Shown: positions 1-11,126, numbered from the stretch's first letter. The stretch is 64,000 bases of DNA from CAWUEZ02 sp963921355 (GCA_963921355.3 OZ001190.1:3596001-3660000), one strand, 5' to 3'. A program made the numbers and translations. The notes: a model not told the origin generated them from the letters alone.

Positions 1-2193
<2,193 letters not shown>

Positions 2194-2222
2194 GCTGCTC
2201 CGCTTAAGGCTTACACACTAGC

Positions 2223-2335
2223 CACTTCCCGGACTTGATCCGGGACCCAGAGAGACGGCGTGCTGGAGACTTGTCGCAAGAGCGTCGCCATCTCAGCACG
2301 TTGAAGCCTGGGTCCCGGATCAAGTCCGGGAAGTG
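2223..2335. repeat. 28-bp inverted repeat, alphaproteobacterial palindromic element
   Basis: Bases 2223-2250 and 2308-2335 are perfect reverse complements separated by 57 bases. Each arm contains its own hairpin, TCCCGGA-CTTGA-TCCGGGA, so the element can fold as two small hairpins or one long one. The core resembles dispersed intergenic palindromes I recall from many alphaproteobacterial genomes. It lies between the 3' end of uvrA and the 3' end of a decayed gene on the other strand, so it may also act as a two-way terminator, although there is no T tract. No second copy was noticed in the window. Confidence 0.8.
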
Positions 2336-2361
2336 CTGGTGAGAGAGCCGTTCGCAGCCGC

Positions 2362-3094
2362 TCAGATGTTGAACACCTTGGCGTGGATCGGCATCGACGG
2401 GGCCACGCCGGCGCCCTGGACGTAGTCGAACCGGGCCCGGCGGGCGCCGGTGGCGATATCGAAGGATTCGGCGCCGTAGAAGTACCGGCGCAGCTTGGCC
2501 ACCTTGTTGGCCTCGGTGAAGTTCTTGAGCTGCACCAGGTTCTCCGGGGTCGGCGGCCTCGGCGTCGCGTTGCGCCTCTTCGACCGATTTTTCCAGGCCG
2601 TCCGGGCTTTGCAGCGGAGCGGGGTCGTCCCGCGGCACCGCGAACACCACCGGCCGGACAGACACCGCTTCCATACCGACCCCGGCCCCGGTCAGCTTGG
2701 AATTGACCTCCCGGGCGATGGCCTTGGCGGTCCTGTCCGCCTCCTCCATCGTCGACTTGCCGAACAGAACGACGAATTTCTCCTCGTTCATCTTCAGGTA
2801 CACGTCCGACGCCGTGATGTGGCGCTTGATCACGCCCTCGGTCAGCAGATGGACCTTGTCCTTCATGATCTCCCAGCGATCGCCGAACGATTCCTTCAAC
2901 GCGTCAAAGCCCGGCATCTGCACGTTGCCGGCAATCAGGGCGTCGGCGGCGACCTTGTTCTCGCGGACGAAAGACAGGACCTTCGACTTGAAGTCCGCGG
3001 CATCGCTCGGATCCAGCTTCTGCCGGTCAAATTACTGCAGAAACCCGGTTTTCTTGGTCTCCCGGGGGATTCCGTCGCTGTAGGAGTCGTCCAT
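2362..3094 (-). pseudogene. Decayed gene, degenerate GGDEF-like domain protein
   Basis: Reading from the ATG at 3094, the frame hits TAA at codon 21 (3032-3034; a one-base change from TAC would restore Tyr). It continues in the same frame through the segment DVYLKMNEEKFVVLFGK, which resembles the middle of degenerate GGDEF domains (YGDEEFLVLF-like). Near the GGGG run at 2546-2549 the frame is lost; removing one base restores a sensible C-terminus (ENLVQLKNFTEANKVAKL ... AKVFNI, stop at 2362). Repaired, it would be about 243 residues. Two independent lesions suggest real decay, although the indel sits in a homopolymer and could be a sequencing error. The function of the family is not known to me; a signalling role is only a guess from the GGDEF likeness. 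Confidence 0.7.
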
Positions 3095-3236
3095 GCGCGC
3101 TCCGGCTGAACCCGTCTGTCCCGTGCACAGGTTACAGCACCGTCAGGGTTGATTTAAGGTTAATGCGTGGGATCTCGGACCGTGCACCGCCTTGCGGCCG
3201 GCGGGCCGGACCGCTATGTCATGCGCCGTTCCTTCC

Positions 3237-4643
3237 ATGAGCAAAGCGACCATGGCCAACCCAACCTCACCCTCTCCCGTTCATGTCGTCGGTGGCGGCC
3301 TCGCCGGCAGCGAAGCGAGCTGGGCGCTCGCGGCAGCGGGTGTTCCCGTAATCCTGCACGAAATGCGTCCGGTCCGCGGGACCGACGCGCACCAGACCGA
3401 TCAGTTGGCTGAGCTGGTTTGCTCGAACTCATTCCGGTCCGACGACCATGAAGCCAATGCCGTCGGTGTGCTGCACGAGGAACTGCGACGGCTGGGGTCT
3501 GTCATTATGGCGGCCGCCGACGCCCACCAGGTGCCGGCCGGATCCGCCCTCGCTGTCGACCGCGTCGGGTTCTCCGCCGCTGTCCAGGGCCGGCTGGAGA
3601 GTCATCCCCTGGTCACAGTCGAACGCGGTGAAATCGCCGGCCTGCCGCCGGCCGATTGGGACAGCGTGATCATCGCCACCGGCCCGTTGACCTCGGACGC
3701 GCTGGCCGGTGCCGTGCGATCGCTGACAGGCACGGATTCTTTGGCCTTTTTCGACGCCATCGCCCCGATCGTCCACACCGACAGCATCGACTTCGATACC
3801 GCCTGGTTTCAGTCCCGTTACGACAAGCCCGGCCCCGGCGGAACCGGCGCGGATTACATCAATTGCCCGCTCACGGAAGACCAGTATCAGGCATTCATCC
3901 AGGCGCTGCTCGACGGCGACAAGATGGACTTCAAGGAGTGGGAGGCCAGCACGCCGTATTTCGAGAGCTGCATGCCGATCGAGGTCATGGCCTCCCGCGG
4001 GGTCGAGACCCTGCGCTTCGGCCCGATGAAGCCGGTCGGCCTGACCGATCCACGCACCGGGCAGCGCCCTCACGCGGTGGTTCAGCTGCGCCAGGACAAC
4101 GCGCTCGGCACGCTCTACAACATCGTCGGGTTCCAGACCAAACTGCGCTATGGCGAGCAGACCCGGATCTTCCGGATGATTCCGGGGCTGGAGAACGCCG
4201 AGTTCGCAAGGCTCGGCGGCCTGCACCGCAACACTTTCATCCACTCGCCATCCCTGCTGGACAGCACCCTGCGCCTGCAGGCCGACGCCCGCCTGCGCTT
4301 CGCCGGCCAGATCACCGGCGTCGAAGGCTATGTCGAGAGCGCGGCGATCGGCATGCTGGCGGGCCGCTTCGCCGCCGCCGAGCGCCTGGGCCAGGCCCCC
4401 GATATCCCGCCGGCGACCACGGCACTGGGCGCCCTGCTGAACCACATCACTGGCGGCGCCAACGCCGATACATTCCAGCCGATGAACGTCAATTTCGGTC
4501 TGTTCCCACCGCCGGAGGAGCAGATCACGGCCAACGGCAAGCGCCGGCGCCTGAAAGGGGCCGACCGCAAGCGGGCGCTCGCCGCACGGGCGCTCGCCGA
4601 CCTCGACCGATGGCTCGGCGAAGCGGCGGTGGCGGCCGAGTAG
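3237..4643 (+). CDS. trmFO: Methylenetetrahydrofolate--tRNA-(uracil-5-)-methyltransferase TrmFO
   Basis: TrmFO makes ribothymidine (m5U54) in the T-loop of tRNAs using methylene-THF and FADH2. The N-terminal FAD-binding motif VVGGGLAGSEAS and the family segments HEMRPVRGTDAHQTD and LAELVCSNSFRSDD are clear, as is the C-terminal NVNFGLFPP. The frame is open from ATG 3192. I chose ATG 3237 (MSKATMANP) because the conserved domain begins shortly after it; ATG 3252 is an equal alternative and neither has a strong ribosome site. The product is about 468 residues, normal for the family (about 440-480). The TAG abuts the stop codon of the convergent downstream gene with no spacer. Confidence 0.95.
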   Translation: MSKATMANPTSPSPVHVVGGGLAGSEASWALAAAGVPVILHEMRPVRGTDAHQTDQLAELVCSNSFRSDDHEANAVGVLHEELRRLGSVIMAAADAHQVPAGSALAVDRVGFSAAVQGRLESHPLVTVERGEIAGLPPADWDSVIIATGPLTSDALAGAVRSLTGTDSLAFFDAIAPIVHTDSIDFDTAWFQSRYDKPGPGGTGADYINCPLTEDQYQAFIQALLDGDKMDFKEWEASTPYFESCMPIEVMASRGVETLRFGPMKPVGLTDPRTGQRPHAVVQLRQDNALGTLYNIVGFQTKLRYGEQTRIFRMIPGLENAEFARLGGLHRNTFIHSPSLLDSTLRLQADARLRFAGQITGVEGYVESAAIGMLAGRFAAAERLGQAPDIPPATTALGALLNHITGGANADTFQPMNVNFGLFPPPEEQITANGKRRRLKGADRKRALAARALADLDRWLGEAAVAAE

Positions 4644-5486
4644 TCAGCCACCCAAGCGGTACAACAGCGCCCGGAGAGCATGACGCCAGACCAGGGCTGT
4701 CGGCGCCGACTGAACAGCCGGGTTTCGCGGATCAGTCCCGGTACGCTCGAGGAACGACGCCAGCGCAGCGGCTCGGCCGGCCAGCAGACGGAGTGGGATG
4801 GATGTCCCGCGGTCATCGCGCCCCTGGTGGTCCGCCAGCAGATCCCACGCTCTGGCGACGATGGGAACGCACACTGGTTCGAGCGCGACCGAATCAAATC
4901 GATCTCTGTATTTACTGTAGGTTAATCCATTTTCTTCAAGTAGTGATTTAGGTAGCGTGACCCGCCCGCCTGCCAGCGTGAACGGCACCGCCCGCACCAG
5001 GCCGATCAGAGCCCATGCTGTCCCGATCGCCTCCGCCTTCTGTTCGTCGTCCCCCAGCAACGTCGCCATTGCAGCGGTGAGCCGTCCACCGGTCTCGCGG
5101 GCATAGCGCTCAAAGGCATCGAGATCGACGAAAGGCTCGGGCTCGAGGTCAGCCTCCCGGGCATCGACGATGCGGCGCAGCGTAGTCAGGACGGCGGGGT
5201 GCCGGTTGTGCAGGGAAGCCAGGGCGGCGACCACGTCGTGCTGGCGCGGGGCGCCGGCTTCGATCCCGTCGAACGCCTCGCGCCACCATTGCAGGCGGAT
5301 CAGCCCGATGGTCGCCTCGCTGACCATATCGGCGGTCTTGGCAACCTCGTGATTGGCCGCCAGCAACACCAACAGATCGTCGCGCGCCTGAGGACGTGCG
5401 AACAGGGCAATCAGGTAACGCTCGTGGTCATACCGGCGGACAAGGTCAACGCAGGTTTCCAGCGCGGCGGCGGTGGTGGCGCTCAT
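4644..5486 (-). CDS. Squalene/phytoene synthase-fold protein, NDUFAF6-like
   Basis: Trans-isoprenyl diphosphate synthase fold of 280 residues. The region where true synthases carry the first DxxxD metal site reads LIRLQWWREAFDGI and lacks the aspartates, which is the pattern of NDUFAF6, the mitochondrial complex I assembly factor descended from this family. That points to a non-catalytic or assembly role rather than squalene synthesis. It is the last gene of the yajC-secDF-Mth938-dcd cluster and overlaps its upstream neighbour by 4 bases. A catalytic role in isoprenoid metabolism cannot be excluded from sequence alone. Confidence 0.8.
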   Translation of the reverse strand: MSATTAAALETCVDLVRRYDHERYLIALFARPQARDDLLVLLAANHEVAKTADMVSEATIGLIRLQWWREAFDGIEAGAPRQHDVVAALASLHNRHPAVLTTLRRIVDAREADLEPEPFVDLDAFERYARETGGRLTAAMATLLGDDEQKAEAIGTAWALIGLVRAVPFTLAGGRVTLPKSLLEENGLTYSKYRDRFDSVALEPVCVPIVARAWDLLADHQGRDDRGTSIPLRLLAGRAAALASFLERTGTDPRNPAVQSAPTALVWRHALRALLYRLGG

Positions 5487-6412
5487 GGGCCGAAGATGTC
5501 GGCCCGGGCGACGGTCTCAAGGCTCGGCAGAGACTCCAGACGATCGGCATAGCGGGTCTGGAAGCCCCGGTGCAGGCGTTCATAGACCTGGACCAGGCCA
5601 TCGAGGGCAAGGCGTTCCCGCATGCCAAGCTCGCCCAGCAGATCGGCGATCCGCGCGCGGCCACGCTGGCGAAAGGTCTCCGCCCGGGCCAGAATCGGGG
5701 CGGCCAGGCCATCGAGACTCTCCCTCCGGGCGCCGGCGACGGCAGCGGCAACGCTGTTGCGGTCCAGACCGACCGAGGCCAGCAGATCGGCGGGGATCGT
5801 CACCAGCCGGCCGGGCGTCGCCGCATCCTTGGCCAGATCCCGCAGAATGTGCACCAGGTAGCAGAACACGGCGAGATCCCGCGCGTAGTCGATCGCCGGC
5901 ACCGACAGACGATAGCGAAGACCGTCGGCGGTCGGCTCGGCGGCGAGCAGATAGATGAAGATCTCTGCCGGTGCGACTGTCGCCCCTTCGGCATAGCGCT
6001 CGAACGCGGGCCAGTCCGCCATTTCGGCTTCTTCGACATCCTCGGCCAGGGCCTGCGCCAGCCCGTTCCAGGGACCGGCGCCAAGATCGCTCGGCCGCAC
6101 GATCGCGTCGAACGCCAAGGCCAGGTCCGCCGGCAGCGGGCCCGCAGCGGCGCCTTCGGCCGTCTGCCGGCGCCAGGCCTCGACGGTCTCGCGCATCTGC
6201 TGACGCCGACCCACTTGCTGTGCGTCCGTCGCCGCCAGGAAATCCTCGTCGACCAGATCGTCAATCACCCGCATCGCTGCATAGGTCGCGGAGAAGAAGT
6301 CCCGGCGGGCCTTCGGCAGGGCCCGTGTCGCGTGGTAGAGCGTCGAGTTGTTGCGGGCCGCCACCGCCTCGCAGGCGGCCATTGCCGCGCGCAGGCGCGC
6401 GCCGTCGGTCAC
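5483..6412 (-). CDS. Squalene/phytoene synthase family protein with intact Asp motifs
   Basis: A 309-residue protein of the head-to-head prenyl synthase family. Unlike its downstream neighbour it keeps both acidic motifs: RVIDDLVDED near residue 50, and HILRDLAKDA about 120 residues later, so it could bind magnesium and prenyl diphosphate. Possible substrates are FPP or GGPP (squalene, presqualene or phytoene synthesis). No hpnE or carotenoid desaturase is seen nearby, so the product is undetermined. It overlaps dcd by 4 bases upstream and the NDUFAF6-like gene by 4 bases downstream, a translationally coupled arrangement. Confidence 0.8.
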   Translation of the reverse strand: MTDGARLRAAMAACEAVAARNNSTLYHATRALPKARRDFFSATYAAMRVIDDLVDEDFLAATDAQQVGRRQQMRETVEAWRRQTAEGAAAGPLPADLALAFDAIVRPSDLGAGPWNGLAQALAEDVEEAEMADWPAFERYAEGATVAPAEIFIYLLAAEPTADGLRYRLSVPAIDYARDLAVFCYLVHILRDLAKDAATPGRLVTIPADLLASVGLDRNSVAAAVAGARRESLDGLAAPILARAETFRQRGRARIADLLGELGMRERLALDGLVQVYERLHRGFQTRYADRLESLPSLETVARADIFGP

Positions 6413-7551
6413 GGAGACCCGCCCGGCGGGGCGTAGGGCTTGAAGTACTTCGACAGGGCGAGACGCTGGTTGGCGTAGTTGGAGCCGATCCCGGCGCCGT
6501 ACAGGACGTCCGGCACATCAGCCAGACGCTCGTAGACCAGACGCGCCACGCGCTGGCCGTGCTCGAGCAGGAAGGGAACCTCGTGGCTGCGGACCTCCAG
6601 CACGGCGGTGGTCCCCCCCGGCCCGTCTGACCGGTGCCCGAAACCCGGATCGAAGAAGCCCGCGTAGTGCACCCGGAATTCGCCGGCGGCCGTATCGTAG
6701 GGCGCCATTTCGGCCGTATAGGCGGGCGGGACCCGCACCCCTTCCCGCGACGCCAGCAGATAGAAGTCGTCCGGGTTCAGGATCAACCGACCCGCCCCGT
6801 CTCCGACAATCGGCTCCCAGAAGTCACCGGGGTCGTAGGCACCGACTTTGGCAAGGTCGAGCAACGGCGCATGGCGCCGCGCCCGATAGGCGATCGGATC
6901 GTTCCCCCGCGCCTCCAGATCGACCGAGACCCAGAGGCCGCGTTCGATGACGGCATCGGCCGAACTGCCGTCGGCGAACACCATCGGGTCGGCGGCATGG
7001 GCGGCTCGCAACTGGCTGTCGGTGGTATCGGTGTCGCCGCGCCGGAATCGGATCTGGTTGAGGCGGTCTCCGGCCCGGACCACGATGGAGAAACTGCGTG
7101 GCGCGATCTCCAGATACATCGGCCCGCGATAGCCCGCGGACACCTGCTCGAACGTGCTGGCGCGATCGACGATCAACCGCGTGAACACATCGATCCGGCC
7201 GGTGCTGCTTTTCGGCGATGCCGTCGCCGACACATCCGCCGGGAGATCGAGCGATTCTTCGAGACGGACGATGTAGACGCAGCCGCGCTCCAGGACCGTC
7301 GGCTTCGCCAGATCGAGCTCGTACATTTCCGCGGCGGCGCCCATTTCCGCGAGCTTGGCCTCCACCGTGCGGTCCGGCCCTGGCAGGAAGCTGGACACAA
7401 CCCGATAGGCCTGCGCGCCCAGACGCAGGTCCAGGCTGGCCGGCTGGATCTGGCCATCGACCAGGTCGGATCCGGTCCTGATCCATCCCTCGGTTAAGCC
7501 CGATCGCAGGGTCTGGATCGGAAGAATTCCAGGCGTCTTTTCGGAAGTCAT
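6409..7551 (-). CDS. dcd: 2'-deoxycytidine 5'-triphosphate deaminase, long two-domain form
   Basis: Converts dCTP to dUTP for thymidylate synthesis. At 380 residues it is about twice the E. coli Dcd and matches the long alphaproteobacterial family that carries two dUTPase-like beta-barrel units. The N-terminal unit contains SPKSSTGRIDVFTRLIVD, whose S-S-R pattern corresponds to the nucleotide-binding region of Dcd/Dut; a second unit near the C-terminus has HYAGFFDPGFG and EVRSHEVPF. It sits in the sec cluster, 10 bases after the Mth938-like gene, and overlaps the next gene by 4 bases, so it is probably co-transcribed. Confidence 0.93.
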   Translation of the reverse strand: MTSEKTPGILPIQTLRSGLTEGWIRTGSDLVDGQIQPASLDLRLGAQAYRVVSSFLPGPDRTVEAKLAEMGAAAEMYELDLAKPTVLERGCVYIVRLEESLDLPADVSATASPKSSTGRIDVFTRLIVDRASTFEQVSAGYRGPMYLEIAPRSFSIVVRAGDRLNQIRFRRGDTDTTDSQLRAAHAADPMVFADGSSADAVIERGLWVSVDLEARGNDPIAYRARRHAPLLDLAKVGAYDPGDFWEPIVGDGAGRLILNPDDFYLLASREGVRVPPAYTAEMAPYDTAAGEFRVHYAGFFDPGFGHRSDGPGGTTAVLEVRSHEVPFLLEHGQRVARLVYERLADVPDVLYGAGIGSNYANQRLALSKYFKPYAPPGGSP

Positions 7552-7561
7552 GGATCCGGCG

Positions 7562-7963
7562 TCAGGTTCCCGCGGCTAAACCGACGGGCAGGAGGGCGGC
7601 AGCCACCCGGCGGGCCTCGGCGAGCAGCAGATTGAATGTACGACACGCGGCCCCGGTGTCCATCACTTCCACGACCGGCCCGAATTCACGGATCGTCCGG
7701 CGCAGGCTCGGCGGCATGAACACCTGCCGCCCACCGGTGCCGATCAGCAGGATGTCGAACCGCGGCTCGGCCCGCAGAATCGGGTCAAGGGTGCCGGTAT
7801 CGAGGGCGGCGACATCAAGCTCGGCCGAGACGTCCCAGGCCACAGTCGTCTCCGGCAGCACCAGGACGGGGCCCTCGTGGCTGACCTCGCCGATCCGGAA
7901 TCGTCTGTCGCCGTAGCCGTGAATCATCTGAACACCCTGGGGAACCAGCGGCGTCACTTTCAT
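7562..7963 (-). CDS. Mth938-like protein, bacterial NDUFAF3 homologue
   Basis: A 133-residue single-domain protein of the Mth938 (DUF498) fold. The motif DILLIGTGGRQVFMPP is the family hallmark. In mitochondria the homologue NDUFAF3 assists complex I assembly; in alphaproteobacteria the gene is habitually next to secF, as here (3 bases after it). The location suggests a role linked to membrane-protein insertion. No enzyme activity is established, and no catalytic residues can be named. Confidence 0.88.
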   Translation of the reverse strand: MKVTPLVPQGVQMIHGYGDRRFRIGEVSHEGPVLVLPETTVAWDVSAELDVAALDTGTLDPILRAEPRFDILLIGTGGRQVFMPPSLRRTIREFGPVVEVMDTGAACRTFNLLLAEARRVAAALLPVGLAAGT

Positions 7964-7966
7964 CGG

Positions 7967-8920
7967 TCAGCTTTCCTTGCCGGCGCGCTCGTATTCCGGC
8001 ACCAGGCTTTCATCGACGTCGTCGTCGTCGCCCCGGCGCAGGCCGGTATAGAGCAACAGCGGAACGGCGATGAAGATCGACGAGTAGGTCCCGACCACGA
8101 TCCCCCAGATCATCGCCAGCGCGAAGTCGGCCAGGACCGCGCCGCCGAAGAAGTAGATCGAGAACAGCGCCAGCAGCGTCGTCACGGAGGTCATCGTGGT
8201 CCGGGACAGGGTGTCGTTGACCGAGCGCTCGAACAGTTCCACGAGGCCCATGGTCTTGTACCGGCGCAGGTTTTCACGCACCCGGTCGTACACAACCACC
8301 GTGTCGTTGATCGAATAACCGGCAATCGTCAGCACCGCCGCCACCGTCGCCAGGTTGAACTCGTGCTGGATCAGGGCGAACAGGCCGAGCGTCGAGATGA
8401 TGTCGTGGCTCAGCGCCACGATCGCCCCGACCCCGAACTGCCATTCGAAGCGGAACCAGACGTAGACCAGGATCGAAAGCAGCGCCAAGCCGACCGCAAG
8501 CGCGCCCGCTTCGATCAGTTCCTGGCCGACCGTCGGACCGACGAATTCCGTTCGGCGGAACTCGTACTCGGCCGGCAGCGCGTCGCGCACCACCTGAATG
8601 GCCTTGATCTGTTCGGCCTCCGCCCCTTCCTGGCGCTGGATGCGCACCAGAACATCCCGTTCCGTACCGAACTCCTGCAGGCTGACCTCGCCGAGGCCCA
8701 GCCCCCCGAGGGTCGAGCGCATCTGCCCGATGTCGGCCGGTCCGGGGGTGCGCACCTCGATCAGGGTGCCGCCGCGGAAGTCGATGCCGAAATTCAGTCC
8801 GATCCCGAACACGGCCCCGAAGGAAACGAGGATCAGCAGGCCCGACAGCGCGAAGGCCGCGAGCCGATGGCGCACGAAGGGGATGCTGGTATTGCGGGGA
8901 ACGAGACGGAGCGGTTTCAT
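7967..8920 (-). CDS. secF: Protein translocase subunit SecF
   Basis: Inner-membrane partner of SecD that uses the proton motive force to help pull proteins out of the SecYEG channel. It has 317 residues and six expected membrane spans: the first near residues 20-45 (ALSGLLILVSFGAVFGIGL), then the periplasmic domain with FRGGTLIEV, then a block of five after about residue 140, including AVLTIAGYSINDTVVVYDRVREN, the signature of the RND-like SecF family. It lies 14 bases after secD. Confidence 0.97.
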   Translation of the reverse strand: MKPLRLVPRNTSIPFVRHRLAAFALSGLLILVSFGAVFGIGLNFGIDFRGGTLIEVRTPGPADIGQMRSTLGGLGLGEVSLQEFGTERDVLVRIQRQEGAEAEQIKAIQVVRDALPAEYEFRRTEFVGPTVGQELIEAGALAVGLALLSILVYVWFRFEWQFGVGAIVALSHDIISTLGLFALIQHEFNLATVAAVLTIAGYSINDTVVVYDRVRENLRRYKTMGLVELFERSVNDTLSRTTMTSVTTLLALFSIYFFGGAVLADFALAMIWGIVVGTYSSIFIAVPLLLYTGLRRGDDDDVDESLVPEYERAGKES

Positions 8921-8934
8921 CTTCGGTCTCCCCG

Positions 8935-10476
8935 TCAGATCGGCAGCACGGAGGGCCGCGCCCGCCGGGCCCAGAGTGCGACGAACATGCGCGTCACCAT
9001 GACCGCCGTGAACATCGAGGTCAGGATCCCGATCCCCAGGGTCACCGCGAAGCCCTTGACCGGGCCGGAGCCCAGCGCGAACAGGAAGACCGCCGCGAAC
9101 AGGGTCGTCAGGTTACTGTCGATGATGGTGGTCAGCGCCCGGGCGTAGCCGGCGTCGAGCGCGTTGATCGGCGACCGTCCGGCATCCACCTCCTCGCGCA
9201 CGCGCTCGAAGATCAGCACGTTGGCGTCGACCGCCATGCCGATCGTCAGCACGATACCGGCAATGCCCGGCAGGGTCAGGGTCGCCTGCAGAGCCGACAG
9301 CGCGCCGACGATCAACGCGATGTTGAACAGCAGCGCCATGTTGGCGAACAGGCCGAACCGGCCATAGGTCACGATCATGAACCCAAGCACCAGGATCAGG
9401 CCGATCACCGCGGCGACCTGACCGGCGGCGATCGAGTCGGCGCCGAGTCCCGGTCCGACCGAGCGTTCCTCCAGCACCGTCAGTGGTGCCGGCAGGGCAC
9501 CGGCCCGCAGCAGCAATGACAGATCCTGGACTTCCTGGACCGAGAACCGGCCGCTGATGACCGCGCTGCCGCCGAGGATCGGCTCGCGGATCACCGGGGC
9601 CGAGATCACTGTCCCGTCCAGGGCGATGGCGAACGGGCGGCCGACGTTCTCCGCCGTTGCCCGGCCGAAACGCTGGCCGCCGGCACTGTCGAAGCGGATC
9701 GAGACGACAGGCTGGTTGTCCTGGAAGGTCGGCTGGGCGTCCACCAGGTTCTCGCCGCTGACCATGACCCGGCGCTGAATGACGGTGTCGCCGCCTTCGA
9801 CCGACGGCAGCACCCGTGTGCCCGGCGGTGCGCGGCCGGCATCGGCGCCGACGGCAACCAGGTGGAAGGTCAGCTTCGCGGTCTGGCCGATCAGGTCCTT
9901 GATACGCTGTGGATCGTCGACGCCGGGCAGCTGGATCAGGATCCGCTCCTCACCCTGGCGCTGGATCAGGGGTTCGCGGGTGCCGGTTTCATCGACCCGG
10001 CGGCGCACGATCTCGATGGACTGCTGGATCGCGTTGACCTTGATCTCCTGGATCGTCGCTTCGGTCAGCCGGACCTCAACCCGTTCGCCCGTGGTGGTGA
10101 CCTCACTGCCCTCTTCCAGACGATCAGCGATGTCCACGGCCCGGGCGAGATCGGCCGGGTTGCGCACCCGGAATCCGGCGGCGCCTCCTTCGACGCCGAG
10201 CCCGACATAACCGATCCGGGCCTCGCGCAGGTCGCGCCGCGCCGCGTCGACGATCGCTTCAAGGCGCTCCTGGACGACGACCTCGGTGGCCACCTCCAGC
10301 AACAGGTAAGAACCGCCCTGCAGGTCGAGACCGAGATTGATCTGGCGTCCCGGCAGGCCGGTCGGAACGTCGTCCTCGATCAGCCCGCGCTCAAGCACAT
10401 TGGGAGACGCGTAGACAACGCCGAGCAAACAGACCAGCGAGACCAGAAGGACTTTCCAGGTCGGAAACTGCATCAT
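8935..10476 (-). CDS. secD: Protein translocase subunit SecD
   Basis: Large subunit of the SecDF accessory translocase, 513 residues. It has an N-terminal membrane anchor (residues 7-26), then LGLDLQGGSYLLLEV (the family's G-[IL]DLxGG motif), a periplasmic P1 region with EIVRRRVDETGTREPLIQRQ, and the five-span C-terminal bundle with GIVLTIGMAVDANVLIFERVREE, which carries the conserved Asp of the proton path. MM at the start leaves two adjacent ATGs. It follows yajC by 53 bases in the usual yajC-secD-secF order. Confidence 0.97.
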   Translation of the reverse strand: MMQFPTWKVLLVSLVCLLGVVYASPNVLERGLIEDDVPTGLPGRQINLGLDLQGGSYLLLEVATEVVVQERLEAIVDAARRDLREARIGYVGLGVEGGAAGFRVRNPADLARAVDIADRLEEGSEVTTTGERVEVRLTEATIQEIKVNAIQQSIEIVRRRVDETGTREPLIQRQGEERILIQLPGVDDPQRIKDLIGQTAKLTFHLVAVGADAGRAPPGTRVLPSVEGGDTVIQRRVMVSGENLVDAQPTFQDNQPVVSIRFDSAGGQRFGRATAENVGRPFAIALDGTVISAPVIREPILGGSAVISGRFSVQEVQDLSLLLRAGALPAPLTVLEERSVGPGLGADSIAAGQVAAVIGLILVLGFMIVTYGRFGLFANMALLFNIALIVGALSALQATLTLPGIAGIVLTIGMAVDANVLIFERVREEVDAGRSPINALDAGYARALTTIIDSNLTTLFAAVFLFALGSGPVKGFAVTLGIGILTSMFTAVMVTRMFVALWARRARPSVLPI

Positions 10477-10529
10477 GGGTGATCACCCTCGGGAGGCGTT
10501 CGGACCGCCAAGAGGCGGCAACTCAGGGC

Positions 10530-10994
10530 TCAACTCTTGTCGGCTGCCTTGTCGCCGCCTTCGGTCTCCTTGGACTCCGGGTCGTTGGCCAGCGCCTCGT
10601 CGGAGCTGTCGTCGTCCGCCTTCTCGGCCTTCTCCGCCTTGTCGGCCTTGCCGCCCTTCTTCTTGGTGTTCGAGACCGGTTCGCCCTTGCCTCGCACTTC
10701 GGCGAGCATCGAGCGCACGACCTTGACGCGCACGCCGTCCGCGATGTCGAGCGTCAGCATGTCGTCGTCTTCGTCGACCCGCGTGACAGTCCCGACCAGA
10801 CCACCGTTGGTGACGATGCGGTCGCCGCGGCGCACGTTGGCAAGCATCTCCTTGTGCTGCTTCATGCGCTTCTGCTGCGGGCGAATGAGCAGAAAGTAGA
10901 AAACAACGAAGATCAGAACCAGCGGCAGAAGCTGGATCATCAGATCGCCACCGCCCCCGCCCGCCGCCTGCGCGTGCGCCGTCGAAATCAACAT
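10530..10994 (-). CDS. yajC: Preprotein translocase subunit YajC
   Basis: Small single-span partner of SecDF. Starting at ATG 10994 gives MLISTAHAQAAGGGGG followed by the membrane span (PLVLIFVVFYFLLI) and the hallmark RPQQKRMKQH, then a conserved beta domain (GDRIVTNGGLVGTV). The frame stays open upstream to 11042, but those residues are not family-like. The tail of about 55 residues is a charged Lys/Ala/Glu/Asp stretch, longer than in the usual 110-residue YajC. First gene of the seven-gene minus-strand cluster; its promoter should lie in 10995-11130. Confidence 0.95.
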   Translation of the reverse strand: MLISTAHAQAAGGGGGDLMIQLLPLVLIFVVFYFLLIRPQQKRMKQHKEMLANVRRGDRIVTNGGLVGTVTRVDEDDDMLTLDIADGVRVKVVRSMLAEVRGKGEPVSNTKKKGGKADKAEKAEKADDDSSDEALANDPESKETEGGDKAADKS

Positions 10995-11126
10995 GCCATG
11001 CGTCTCCCGCGGACGTTCATCCGCCTTGGTTAAGCCCACCATATGGGGTCGCGAAGTCGCGGGACTATAGCGGTAGGCGCTTGAATTGCAATGTCCCGGA
11101 ACTCGGCCCGGTCGCAGGCTTTCAAC

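Noticed and set aside
2495..3109. Plus-strand frames across the decayed gene
   Set aside because: They are antisense shadows; the coherent protein with family likeness is on the minus strand.
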